Of a DNA stretch of 62,000 nt, positions 12,101-22,410 are shown one piece after another. The stretch comes from Mesostigma viride (Eukaryota > Streptophyta > Mesostigmatophyceae > Mesostigmatales > Mesostigmataceae). The stretch lies in NCBI GenBank assembly GCA_009746045.1, contig RPFO01000310.1, positions 4,531,317-4,593,316 on the forward strand, written 5' to 3'. The notes beneath the pieces are model-generated. The model did not search any database, was not told the DNA's origin, and was given only the letters and a program-made list of their open reading frames with translations. The stretch's first letter is position 1. The number at the start of each line of letters is the position of its first letter. The translations under genes were made by a program, and so were the position numbers.

Positions 12101-13529
12101 ACCTGCCCAGTTCGGGCACATGCACGTGTGATGTCTTTTCCTTGGAATCACCTGTTTATTGAATGGATGTCTGCACTTCTTGAAGTGCCCTCATGCTGTG
12201 GATTCCTCAACGGACATTTTGCAGTAAGGATGCTGCGGGAGCTCATCCCAGGCTAGGTGATGGGTGGTGCATCTCATCACACGCTATAGGTAGAATATCA
12301 TTTAATCATGCAGGTTCATCCTGTGAAGGATATGGTTGCAATTGGCAGTTGTCGAGTCAACCCGGCTTGGTTCAAAGGACGTACATATCTGGATTCAGGT
12401 GTGCAGGGTTCTATTGTGTTTTGCATGCCCCTGGCTCGTATGCCACACCATGCATGGGCGGATGTAAGAAATGGGGAGGAGTGAGCTCGTGCATGGGACT
12501 GTCACATGTTGACTTGCTTGTTAACCTCCTTGCCTCTGTGTCTAAACGCATTTTTACCACCTGCCAGGTGCGTCGTCGTGGAGGACAGCCACATCGGCCT
12601 CCTGTCTGCCAAGGCAGCCGGCATGAAGTGCGTGGTCACCAAGAGCGGGTACGTTTTCATTTTTGTCTCTGTTGTTGACCTTGGCGTGTACGAACTTGTG
12701 TTGTTTATGGCGGGCTATCTGCTACCCAACATGTGGTTATCGGGGCCCTCGCATTTGATGGCATCTCTTGCGCGTGGGCGGCGTGGCAGTGCAACTGTAG
12801 CTCCCCAGGGTGTGATGTTTATAACGATTGCCCTGCCCACTTCACGTTCGTCTACGTATTTATGATCTATGCTGGAATTCCTGCCATGCTGAAGTGGTTA
12901 TTTCTAGCAAAGAGTTTGGCTCTGCAAATTGAGGGCCTTGGCCTACGGGAAAGCGTCCATTTGATCATTTTGTGCAACTCTAATCTTTTCTCAAACCAAT
13001 ACCTCTATTTAACTGCGCACATTGTCCTCCAGTGGTCTAAATCCTTGTTTGATCCTAGCTGCACTCTAGTGATACATTTAGAGACTCAGTGTGAAGCCAA
13101 TGTGGGGCCTGACCATCGGAAGTGCATACATGCTTTTCTGCTGCCAACTCACTGGGTAATGGATAGTGCGAATTGAGCAATATGCTAGTATGGCAACATA
13201 GAGGCTTGATGCTTTTACTTCTACTGTTATAGGTTCTACGTTGAGATGTATGTTGTAAGGTCATATGGGTACTTAGCTAGAAAAGGCACTGGGGCCAATG
13301 CTTTTTGAGGTGCTCCTCACTCTGGCGCAATTTGCACTCTGGCACTTCGCACTTGGCTGTTTCAGCTTGATTCATGAATATTGGATATATTGTGCTCAAT
13401 CTCTGTCTGCATGTCCTCAGATACACCGCGGACGAAGACTTCTCCAAAGCTGATGCAGTTTATGACTGCATCGGCGACGGGAAGGACGCTCGTTTCAGCC
13501 TCGTTGACCTGGCTCGTTTGGTCACATAA
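6185..13529 (+). CDS. CbbY-type HAD phosphatase, xylulose-1,5-bisphosphate phosphatase, plastid
   Basis: Eight exons: 6185-6532, 7160-7230, 8391-8549, 9123-9189, 10160-10255, 11663-11709, 12568-12648, 13421-13529. All borders are GT-AG and all phases agree, giving 325 residues and a TAA stop. Residues 1 to about 80 look like a transit peptide. HAD motif I is FFDCDGTLCDTE with nucleophile D93 and D95; motif II lies in VCSTSNE (about 207-213); motif III is the Lys cluster in GDVVPKKKPDP (237-247); motif IV is VVEDSHIG (266-273). The block WDVELYGELLKIGGGKERM and the ending GYTADEDF...DCIGD are signatures of the plant/algal CbbY group (Arabidopsis At3g48420), not of general HAD proteins. That enzyme dephosphorylates xylulose-1,5-bisphosphate, a misfire product that inhibits Rubisco, to xylulose 5-phosphate in the chloroplast stroma. 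Function is inferred from family membership. Confidence 0.92.
10342..10405. repeat. 32-bp direct repeat, two copies, in a CbbY intron
   Basis: Two near-identical 32-bp units starting at 10342 and 10374 (differing by A/C), within intron 5 of the CbbY gene. Other CbbY introns also contain short dispersed repeats, for example the block AGGAGCAGCCCTATGTATAT seen twice near 8664 and 8728. Confidence 0.75.
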
Positions 13530-14046
13530 ACGATGCTTTCGTAAGCAATGTTGTTGCGGGGGGGGGAGGACATATGCTTTGCCATTGAAATACACTTCCA
13601 TACCCCCATTGGGGGTAGACCTGGAAATGCTCTATTAGCTCAGCTTGTAGATCGCACCCATGTGAGTACGCACATGCAGATATGATTTTGTACCTTCCAC
13701 GACTGGGTCACATGGGTCCCGACTATAAAGATCTACAGACCACCTCAAGAAAAAGCTTTAATTACTCAATGTGAGTCCTGAGGAAACGCTAGCTTCTCTC
13801 ATGCACTGCCTCCGGGCGGCCAGCCACAAAATACTCTCTCTACTCATAACGGGTGCACATGTCGGTATAATTATTCATCCGCCCTGCATGCCTGCCCTTT
13901 TAATCTGTTTCTCGCATGCACTGATGTGGGGTGCTCTGCAAGCTAGCCAATACATGTTACATGTCTTCGGCAGGATCGAGCACGTACGTTGGCCCAAATT
14001 TTGCGCAGCTCAGCTGCATGCATGTATGTCTGGCTTGACCGGCCAT
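13530..14046. other. Intergenic, CbbY 3' flank
   Basis: No gene or clear repeat is seen. The left part should contain the CbbY 3' UTR. Confidence 0.5.
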
Positions 14047-14110
14047 TAACTAACTAATTAATTAATTAATTAATTAATTAATTAATTAATTAATTAATTA
14101 ATTAATTAAA
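14047..14110. repeat. (TTAA)n microsatellite next to a LINE 3' hairpin
   Basis: About 60 bp of TTAA/AATT repeat, immediately followed by a LINE 3' hairpin at 14117-14130. Confidence 0.9.
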
Positions 14111-14400
14111 CTCGGGCTCCCATTGGGGAGTCACGGAGGACCGGAGTGCTTTTAATCCGGGCTGTATCAAGGAGACAACCTGTACGTGCACAACAGGAAG
14201 AAATGGCAGAGACCCCCTTTCTCCTTCATGCCAGAGGCATGCCACAGCTGCAATCGGACACGATAGACGATCCGGCAAGTTTTGTGGGTGCAATAAGACC
14301 CACGTGAGCATATCATAACAAGGAGCGTGGGCTATAGTAATCTGATCATAGCCAGGATGTATAGCATGGCTGTACAAGGGCTAAGCTAAGGCTAAGCTAA
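14111..14400 (-). mobile_element. LINE-related 3' end fragment
   Basis: Starts with the hairpin CTCCC-ATTG-GGGAG (14117-14130), the same structure found at the 3' ends of the other LINE pieces, preceded by a TTAA tail. The remaining about 270 bp contain no recognisable coding segment, so this may be a different LINE subfamily or a non-autonomous relative. Confidence 0.5.
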
Positions 14401-14457
14401 TTTTTTTTCTAATGAGATTAGCATAGTACTCCGTGGCATGCCTTTGCGCATGACACG

Positions 14458-14461
14458 CAAG

Positions 14462-14530
<69 letters not shown>
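14458..14530. repeat. (ACTT)n microsatellite
   Basis: About 18 copies of the tetramer ACTT. Confidence 0.95.
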
Positions 14531-14531
<1 letters not shown>

Positions 14532-14730
14532 AGCTATAAGGCTATGGCTGGTTGTGTACCGTGTGTTAGCGGTGCATGTGACTAGGTATGGTGGCACGGC
14601 TAGGCAAATATTCTAGGCATGGCTGCCATGGCGGCAGTGACTACCAATGATTACAAGCTAGCTAGGGTTATCCTAGCCCGCTGGGGGCGTCCACATCTTG
14701 TGGTTGATCATCAGGTCCCCGCCCCTCCAG
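14531..14730. other. Unassigned spacer
   Basis: Short AT/GC-mixed sequence between the ACTT array and the next TTAA tail. Nothing recognised. Confidence 0.4.
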
Positions 14731-15947
14731 TATTAATTAATTAATTAATTAATTAATGAGACTCGTGCTCCCGTTGGGGAGTCACGGAGCATTAATTAAC
14801 CCCGATGGACGGATGGAGGGGTGCAAACAGTCCTACCGGTCTAATCTATCTACAACAGCTATCTACAACATCTATCTACAAAATCTATCTACAACAACTC
14901 TACCCTAGGGGACCTGTCGGGCGTGCTTCCCGTATGTTTGCACACGCGGGCGCTTCCCCACGGGGGGGGGCTCGTTGTCCTCTATGACCTGGGCGGCTGG
15001 GCCCACTTGGCCTTGTCCATGCATCTTTTTCCAAATCACGGAGAGGCCTAGGCCCCCCATGTCCTCTACTAGTACTAGCTGTTCTTGGAAGGTGCGGGCC
15101 TTGCGGCGTCTAACAGCACGGGGCCCGGCCCATGTCAGGAGGTGCCGCCCAGGCTGAGCTGGGCGCAGTCCCGCGGGGGGGCGCCACATGAGGTGTCGAC
15201 CTGGTTGGTGCGAGCTAGGTGCCCTACTAGCTGCAGGCGCCGCTGTTTAATGGTGCTGGTGATATATGGCATGCCAAGGTACAGGTCCTCATTGCGGACA
15301 TGAGCAGCATATCCTATACTCTGAAAAGGGATCGCAGCATGTTGGCCGTGACCGCGCCGTCCAGCTTGCGGGCCAGGTCGGCGGTGAGGGTCCACGTCGC
15401 GGCCCCATACGTAAGAACAGGCAGGACGAGGACCTTAAACAGGTCCCATGTTTCTCGATCTTGCCCAGGGGCTTGCGCCACAGGGCCCGGTATTGTTGGC
15501 GTAAAGCGTGCCAGGCGAGGGAGATGCGGTGTATCTGCGGTGTACCCTCCAGTATACCTTTGGCTTCTGGGGGTCTGGACATGCTTGTGGCGGAGGTATT
15601 CAGGCCACAGGTCGCGTCGCTGCTGCTGCTGAGCGGGGGTCAGGTCGTCGTCCAGCGTCCAGGTGAGGTTGTGCAACCGCTTGCGACGAGAAAGGAACCG
15701 CCGCTTGTCGTCAGGGGAGGGGAAGGTGCCGGAGCAGGACTGGTGGGGGGGGCGCCTTGTCCCGTGACTGGGGAAGGCGGTGGCACCCACGCAGTTCTAC
15801 CTCACCTAGTACCAGGCCCATATGAGGGTAAGAAGCTGGTCCTTGATCGTGCTCATCGGCAATGGTGGTTGGCCGACCATGTGATGCGTAAGTCCGAGGC
15901 GGATCGGAGTACTCGAGTGCTAGCTTGATCCTTGATGATGACTTCAT
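14731..15947 (-). pseudogene. 5'-truncated LINE: ORF2 C-terminal region
   Basis: A TTAA tail (14731-14758) and hairpin (14768-14781) mark the 3' end. Reading leftward from about 15790, the minus strand encodes a Lys/Arg-rich region with LTPAQQQQRRDLWPEY, then LFKVLVLPVLTYGAATWTLT, then a post-RT block with MPYITSTIKQRRLQLVGHL and ARTNQVD. The block moves between frames at about 15395 and 15190. This is the typical tail of a non-LTR retrotransposon ORF2, downstream of the reverse transcriptase core. The reverse transcriptase itself is missing because of 5' truncation. Confidence 0.8.
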
Positions 15948-16130
15948 GATACTAGCTTGTGTGTCCGGTGCGCAGAGGCATGCATGTCATGCCTGGAGTA
16001 AGTGTACAACATGCTAATATCAAGATTACGTGCTAATCTCAATCATACATCACACTAGATAGATCCAGCTAGTAGACCGGTAGGATTGTGTGCACCCACC
16101 CATCCATCCATCGGGCTTATATTAAAAAAG

Positions 16131-17345
16131 CTCCGTGACTCCCCAACGGCCGGAGCACGAGTTTCATGAAGTGAATCATTGATTAATACATGTCACAATA
16201 AAAATTAAAAACAAACTTGTATAAGATCACCCATTCACCATTAATGAAATAAATACTACTAGTATTAAATTATAACATGACTCCGTTGGGAGATCATGTA
16301 GCACGTATAATTCCATTGCTGACACGGGTGGGGATATAAGCGAAGCCGCGAAACCTAACTATAAGCTTACTATAAGCAAATGATCTAAGCTACAAAAATC
16401 CTAGCTAGCTACTCTACTCAGCAAAGCGCCCCTTCCTCCTGGGGGGGGGTTGGCTTGCCTACAGGGGCTGGCGTGTGGGCCTGGACAATGTTTTCGGCCA
16501 CCTCCTGTTGTCATACATAGCAGTCCAAGCAAGAGAGAGAGGGAGGAAATGCGATGTTCATTAAGTGGGCTGGGTCGGACCACTAGGTCGACGGCCAGCT
16601 AGCAACTGATCTGGATAGTTCATGGCAGGTTTACTCGCCATGCAACTGGTGCGGGGCTTGCCCTTGGGGCCAGGCCAGGTCAGGATATGCCGCCTAGCTG
16701 GCTGGCCAAGCCGCTGGGGGCCGTCCGCCAGACCAAGGGCGGTGTCTACCTGATCTACATACTGGTTCGAGCAAGATGTCCTACAAATGCGGCTATATCC
16801 AACAGGGAAGTCTTGACTCATTAGTACAATTTTAGTACTAACGACTTTTTTTCTGATTCGTATTACTCCAGGATTCGCGGTCGGTCGGTCGGGTACCTGA
16901 GTGGGATCTATGGAGGCGCGTCACAGTAGTCCTGAGTAGAGGCAGACCACATGTATGTACCTGGTCCTCAATTTAGACCGTCAACATCAGTTCATTCGTA
17001 TGAATCTTACTATGTTATGAAGTGGATTCGTCCAATTACATATGAGTCATGCAAGACTTCCCTGTACGCTGCCTAGCTAGTCTCATATGAAATACGGGGC
17101 ATGCACACCCTAATTATACAGAGACTCTAGAATTAGCTAGCGACCTACATGCGTGGAAAACCCTACATTCAGGACCTGTCAGAGCATGATGATTCCTGTA
17201 TACTGTGCTGTTCAGCGGGTGACCACTGAGCTTGTCCGTGATCCGGTCCATGCCTCGGCGGCGTATGTGAGCACCGTGACGACCAGCCAGGACCAGTTGA
17301 AGAGCACGTGCTTGCGTCAATTGCCGAAGTCCTTCGAGTGCCAGT
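16131..17345 (-). pseudogene. 5'-truncated LINE of the same family
   Basis: The 3' end carries hairpins near 16139-16155 and at 16281-16292. C-terminal ORF2 codons follow at about 16400-16820 with the QVDTALGLADGPQRL block. The far end (17345-17160) is a degenerate copy of the LTYGAEAWT segment with stops and frameshifts. Orientation is minus throughout. It is more decayed than the copy at 14.7-15.9 kb. Confidence 0.7.
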
Positions 17346-19312
17346 AGGTGTTGAGCGAGCGGACTCAGCCGGCCTGCATGCATGCGCTACGCGCGGGCCG
17401 GGGGGATCCTGAGGACTGGACGGACGCCGAGCACGAGCGCCGGGAACAGGTGCCGACGGGCGTACCTGGAGGCCCTGGACGCACAGGCAGACGTCGACGC
17501 GCTGGCCCAGGGTGCTTCCAACGCTGCCATTTTTGCGGGCTTTGCGGCCCGCGCCCCGTTGCTGGCGGCCCGGCACCTACCGACCCGATGCCCCGCCGAC
17601 GCCCCGGCCCGCTCTACCGCCATGCACCGAGGCCTGCCCCGGCCCGAGGTCTTGGCCGCCCGGCATGCATCGCCTCAAGCCTAACTGCATGGGACCCGGT
17701 CACTGACCCCGGTGCTCAATTAGGCCGCCCTTTGCATGGAGGCCTATTATGCACATATGCTCAGGGCGCAGATCCGACGAGGCGGCCCAGTGCATGATTC
17801 GCGGATGCCAAGGCCTGCCAAGCTCGCAACCAGGGCAAGGACATGTGGTACCATGCGTGCACCTCGCCCGGCTCGGCGGCCGGCGGCAGCTATAGCGCAC
17901 CCCGCGTGGATCGAGCACACGGGGGACGGCGCATGCAGTCAGCCTTGACCGCTATAGTTCGCCCACTGTTTCCTTGCATGACCAGTGGGGCTCGCGCGCC
18001 CCTCCGGCCCCGCCGCTTCACCCCGAGACGCGCGCCAGTACGTCTCGGTGAGTCGGTGTTGCCGGACCCCCCCCGCCGCCTGCATGCGCCCCCCTCGATC
18101 CTCGGCCGCGGCCTAACAAGTCCCCGCCTTGAAGGAGGGCTGCCTTGCCACCAACAACGACGTCGTCCACCCCTTCACTTTGGAGGAATTGGACGGCGCA
18201 CTTGCTCGCCTGCGGTACGACGCGGCGGTCGGTGCCGACTACCTTTTGGCTGAGCTGCTGAAGACCGGCTGACCTGGCGGTGAGGGAGCTTCTTCATGCA
18301 GCATGCTGGCGTTCTCGGCATGCATGCAACTCCGTGTCCTGCTCTCTGATGAGCCTCCGCCTGCATGCTGAGTGGCAGACGGGGCCCATCCAAGTCGTGC
18401 TGTACAAGAAGGGCTCTGCTGCTGACCCCGGTATAATTACTATCGGGGTCGGTCTGCCTCCAGAGCGCATCGCTGATCGAAGGTCTTCAATGCGCATGAT
18501 GCTGCACAGGCTCCGCGCCGCGGGGGACCCGCACCTGGGTGAGTCTCAGATGGGAATCCGTCGTGGCCGTAACACTTTCATGGCTGTATTTGTGGCGCGC
18601 CGGTCGATGGAGGAGGTGCGTCGCATTTGCCCTGATGCCGGTTTTCCGCTGGTATATTCATCTTTGTTGACTATATCAAGGCTTTCGACACGGTCCTCTG
18701 GGAGGCTCTTTGGGCCATCTTAGCTCTGGACCGCGTGCCCCCCGCGTTTATTGCTGCCATTCGCCGGCTGTATGAGGGCTCACTGGCAGTAGTGCGGACT
18801 GCATGCGGAGGGCACCACCCCACCATTCCCCCTTCATCACGGGGTGTGGCCCACTTGAGGTTATGTCATGTCCCCATACCTGTTCATTATTGTCGTGGAT
18901 AACGTCATGTGCCAGGCACGTGCACGCTTTACTGCTCTTAAGGGGTTCAAGCCCGGCTTGGACATCCAATTAACGATCGCGAATATGGCGGCGGTGGCCC
19001 TGGCTGCCGCCTGTCCGACCTGATTTATGCGGATGATACCACCCTCATCGAGCGCCCCGAGCACATTCATGCAGATCTGGCTGGACTGTCTGGGCTTGCT
19101 TGGAGGCGGGGGCGGTGGGGTTGGGGATTAGTGTCAAAACTGAGGCGATGTTGATTGGGGCTACCAGTCGCCTGCCGCTCAGGCCGCGGCTGCTAGACGG
19201 GACGGAGGTCCCGTTCCGTGATCCGGCGCTTCAAACTGCTGGGGAGCATGCTCCCCGACACCGCCGACGATGTGGACATCCGCATCGGCCTCAGGCCTGG
19301 GCTAGGCATTAA
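17346..19312 (+). pseudogene. Decayed LINE reverse transcriptase (RVT_1)
   Basis: Plus-strand remnants in several frames follow the order expected of a non-LTR reverse transcriptase. First comes an Ala/Arg-rich linker (about 17400-17680), then PFTLEELDGALARLRYD (about 18168-18220), VLYKKGSAADPG near 18400, QMGIRRGRNTFMAVFVARR near 18550, FVDYIKAFDTVLW (18663 onward, the catalytic Asp of motif A), the YADD box at 19026-19037, and finally a block ending LGSMLPDTADDVDIRIGLR (about 19235-19290). In-frame stops and shifts (for example after the LLKTG segment near 18270) make it inactive. It is the only place in the window where the catalytic core of this LINE class survives. Confidence 0.85.
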
Positions 19313-20065
19313 TTAATTAATTAATAGACACGTGACTGCGTCACGTGAGCATAAGTCCTCAGTGGGAGGGGAACATGGGATGGAATGGATGGTATAAGCT
19401 ATCTAGGTCCTAGTTACAGGGGTGTGGGCACCGCGGCCCGAATCGCTATGAATGCCATACTTGGTCACACGCGGAGCCCCCACAGGCTTGGGGGTGGTCT
19501 CCTTCATCACTATACTTGCCATCTATCCTTGCGCACCATCTGCCTCCATATTACAGACAAACCAGGAGGCTGCCCGGGGGTGAGCCCGTCACGTCTAGTG
19601 TAGCACATGTCCATGCCGAGTCTATCACGAAAAGTCCACGGGTGGCGGCCCTGCCGCGCGCGGCCGGGGGCACGCCAGGTGAGGACATATCGCCCAGGCT
19701 GGGCGGGCTTGGTGCCAGCTAGTCTATCTGATGTATCTACCTGATCTGTGCGGGCCAGGTGCCCGGCTAGGCCCAGGCGCCTGTGCCTAATAATGTGGGA
19801 AACATAGGGCAAATCAGCGTACAAATCCTCATTACTAATGTGCAAACCAAAGGGGATGTTAAGGGCCTGCATGGCGCAGCATCTTGGTGACGGCGCCGTC
19901 GAGTCGTTGCTCCAGCTCCTGCGTCAGTGCCCACGTCTCGGCGCCGTAGGTCAGGATCGTCAGAATGACGACCTTGAAGAGGTCACGCTTGACGATCCGG
20001 GGTAGGGCGGGGTTGCTAGGCATCATTCGCTCAAACTGACCTATTGGCACTCGATCGAAGGACCT
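19313..20065 (-). pseudogene. 5'-truncated LINE, ORF2 C-terminal region
   Basis: The TTAA tail at 19311-19325 marks the 3' end. The minus strand encodes, from 20050 leftward, RDLFKVVILTILTYGAETWALT and then, from about 19872, ISNEDLYADLPYVSHIIRHRR followed by LGLAGHLARTDQVDT. These match the post-RT segments of the other copies but in a divergent sequence, so this may be a second subfamily. It lies head-to-head with the plus-strand fragment that follows. Confidence 0.75.
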
Positions 20066-20819
20066 GCATGGGCGAGCACCGCAAGGGATTGCTCTTCAAG
20101 GTCCTGGTCCTCACGGTGCTCATCATGCACCTATGGCGCCGAGGCATGGACGCTCACGGACACGCTGGCCGCATGGCTGAACAGCACGGTAACCAGGATG
20201 CTCCACCAGGCCCTGAACGTAGGGTTTTCCACATGTATAGCTAGGTCTTTAGAATCTTGGTACCAGGGTAGTATGCCTCGCATTTCAGACGAGATTAGAC
20301 AGCGTAGGATAGCATTCATGCATAGGACATCTTGCTCGCACCAGTCAGGTAGACGCTGACCTCGGCCGGTCTGGCCGCCCCCCCAGCTTTTGGCCAGCCA
20401 GGGCGGGATATCCTGACCTGGCCTGGCCCCAAGGACATTCCTAGAAAGATGGGTATAAACATGCCATGACCAATCCCCAGCAGTTGCTGGGCGACCTAGT
20501 GGTCCCAGCCCCGTTTGAACATCACATTTGAACTCCCTCTCTCTTGCTTGGACTGCTATGCAGAACAATTAAGAAGAGGTGCCGGAAGACGATTGTCCAG
20601 GCTCACACGCCATGCAGCCCCTGTACGTGGGCAAGCCGCCCCCCCTCCCAACAGGAAGGGGCGCTTTGCTGAGTATAGTAGTTAGGGTTTTCTAGATTAG
20701 ATCGACCGTCTTAATTAGAGTTAGACTAACTATTCGGTTTCGCGGCTTCGCCCACCTCCATCCATCCAGCAAGGGAATATGTGCTACATGATCTCCCAAC
20801 GGAGCCATGTTATAATTTT
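20066..20819 (+). pseudogene. 5'-truncated LINE, plus strand, with 3' UTR
   Basis: Starting near 20092 the plus strand encodes LLFKVLVLTVL, with a shift inside the following TYGAEAWTLT segment. PRISDEIRQRR (near 20280) and the C-terminal region (about 20540-20690) follow. The 3' UTR ends with the hairpin at 20793-20804. This is the same family as the minus-strand copies at 2.1 and 16.4 kb. Confidence 0.75.
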
Positions 20820-21173
20820 ACGGCAATTTAGGTATTGCGTAACAATGCCACCTACATACGAAGACGCATGCCCACACATGGAAGTCCCAGTTGCCAGGAT
20901 GAGGCATTAATTACTTTCTGCAGCTAGGGACAAGAAGGGTCACCAAAACACAAGTATGGGGCAGCAATGAACCGGCCCGGGGAGATCGATCAGCATGACA
21001 TATTGCATTAATTTACAAATAATCCATGGTGCTGGAATGTGCCACAGACTACGCATCCCAAGCTCATTCGCAGATGTATGTACATAACATAGTGTTTGCA
21101 GATGTAGAGAGTCTGCATGCACTCTGCGGTCAAGTATCCCAACGTACGAGAAACAAGTTCTCCAGGGCATGCA
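20820..21173. other. Spacer left of the large transposon
   Basis: About 350 bp with no gene or repeat recognised. Confidence 0.4.
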
Positions 21174-21204
21174 GGAGGGGATTCATAAGTGTTTGCTCAA
21201 TTTT
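21174..21204 (+). repeat. Left terminal inverted repeat of the large transposon
   Basis: Matches the reverse complement of 40597-40626 over about 30 bp. The core is GGGGATTCATAAGTGTTTGC. Confidence 0.8.
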
Positions 21205-21269
21205 ACAAGTCTTCAAATGAGTAAAAAAAAATTCTTTCAGATCGATCTGAGGCTACCTAAAGCTGGACT

Positions 21270-22165
21270 GTGGCAGGCAGCATCTAGACCATGAAAGTAG
21301 ACCACCCACAAAAATTGGGCTCATTCTGAGCTCAAATGGTGACATGTGACAGCATAAATATGCAGTTTTTCGTCATTTTCACCCTTTTCTTGCATGCAAC
21401 AAATATGAACAGTGAATGAACTCATATCAAGCTGGATTCTTGCAGACAGCATCTAGACCATGAAAGTAGACCACCCACAAAAATTGGGCTCATTCTGAGC
21501 TCAAATGGTGACATGTGACAGCATAAATATGCAGTTTTTCGTCATTTTCTCCCTTTTCTTACATGCAACAAATATGAATAGTGAACAAATGAACTCATAT
21601 CAAGCTGGATTCTTGCAGGCAGCATCTAGACCATGAATGTAGACCACCCACAAAAATTGGGCTCATTCTGAGCTCAAATGGTGACGTGTGGCAGCATAAA
21701 TATGCAATTTTTCGTCATTTTCACCCTTTTCTTGCATGCAACAAGTATGATTAGTGAACAAATGAACTCATATCAAGCCGAATTCCTGCAGGCAGCATCT
21801 AGACCATGAATGTAGACCACCCACAAAAATTGGGCTCATTCTGAGCTCAAATGGTGACGTGTGGCAGCATAAATATGCAGTTTTTTGTCATTTTCTACGT
21901 TTTCAAGATTACATGCAACAAATATGAATAGTAAACAAATGAACTCATATCAAGCCGGATTCCTGCAGGCAGCATCTAGACCATGAATGTAGACCACCCA
22001 CAAAAATTGGGCTCATTCTGAGCTCAGATGGTGTCATGTGACAGCATAAATATGCAGTTTTTTTTTGTCATTTTCTCCGTTTTGTCACATGAAACAAAGA
22101 CGGATAGTGAACAAATGAACTCATATCAAGCTGGATTCAAGACTGCAGGCAGCATCTAGAAAATG
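21270..22165. repeat. Subterminal tandem repeat, period about 170-180 bp
   Basis: The motif CATCTAGACCATGAA recurs at 21281, 21450, 21623, 21796 and 21973, with a degenerate copy at 22153. Spacings are 169, 173, 173, 177 and 180 bp. Each unit also holds a block with GGGCTCATTCTGAGCTCA and an A/T-rich stretch. Two inverted copies occur at the other end of the element (40180-40530). Such arrays are often transposase binding sites, which is an inference here. Confidence 0.9.
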
Positions 22166-22410
22166 TACATTGCCAGTTTTTACGTCATTTCCCACCGAAA
22201 AAAATAGATGAGCCATGAGCCATGAAACCTGTTCTCCCAAATATGGTTTTATCCCATTTGATATATGTCTACCAATTGTAAGGACATGTAATAAACCTAT
22301 GAACCAACGTCATAAGACACAAGATGTGTTGATCACAAGGCTGCTGGCCGCAAAGCATGCACCGAGAAGGTAGGGCAGCCATGAAACATTAAAAGCCACA
22401 TGCGGCAAGG

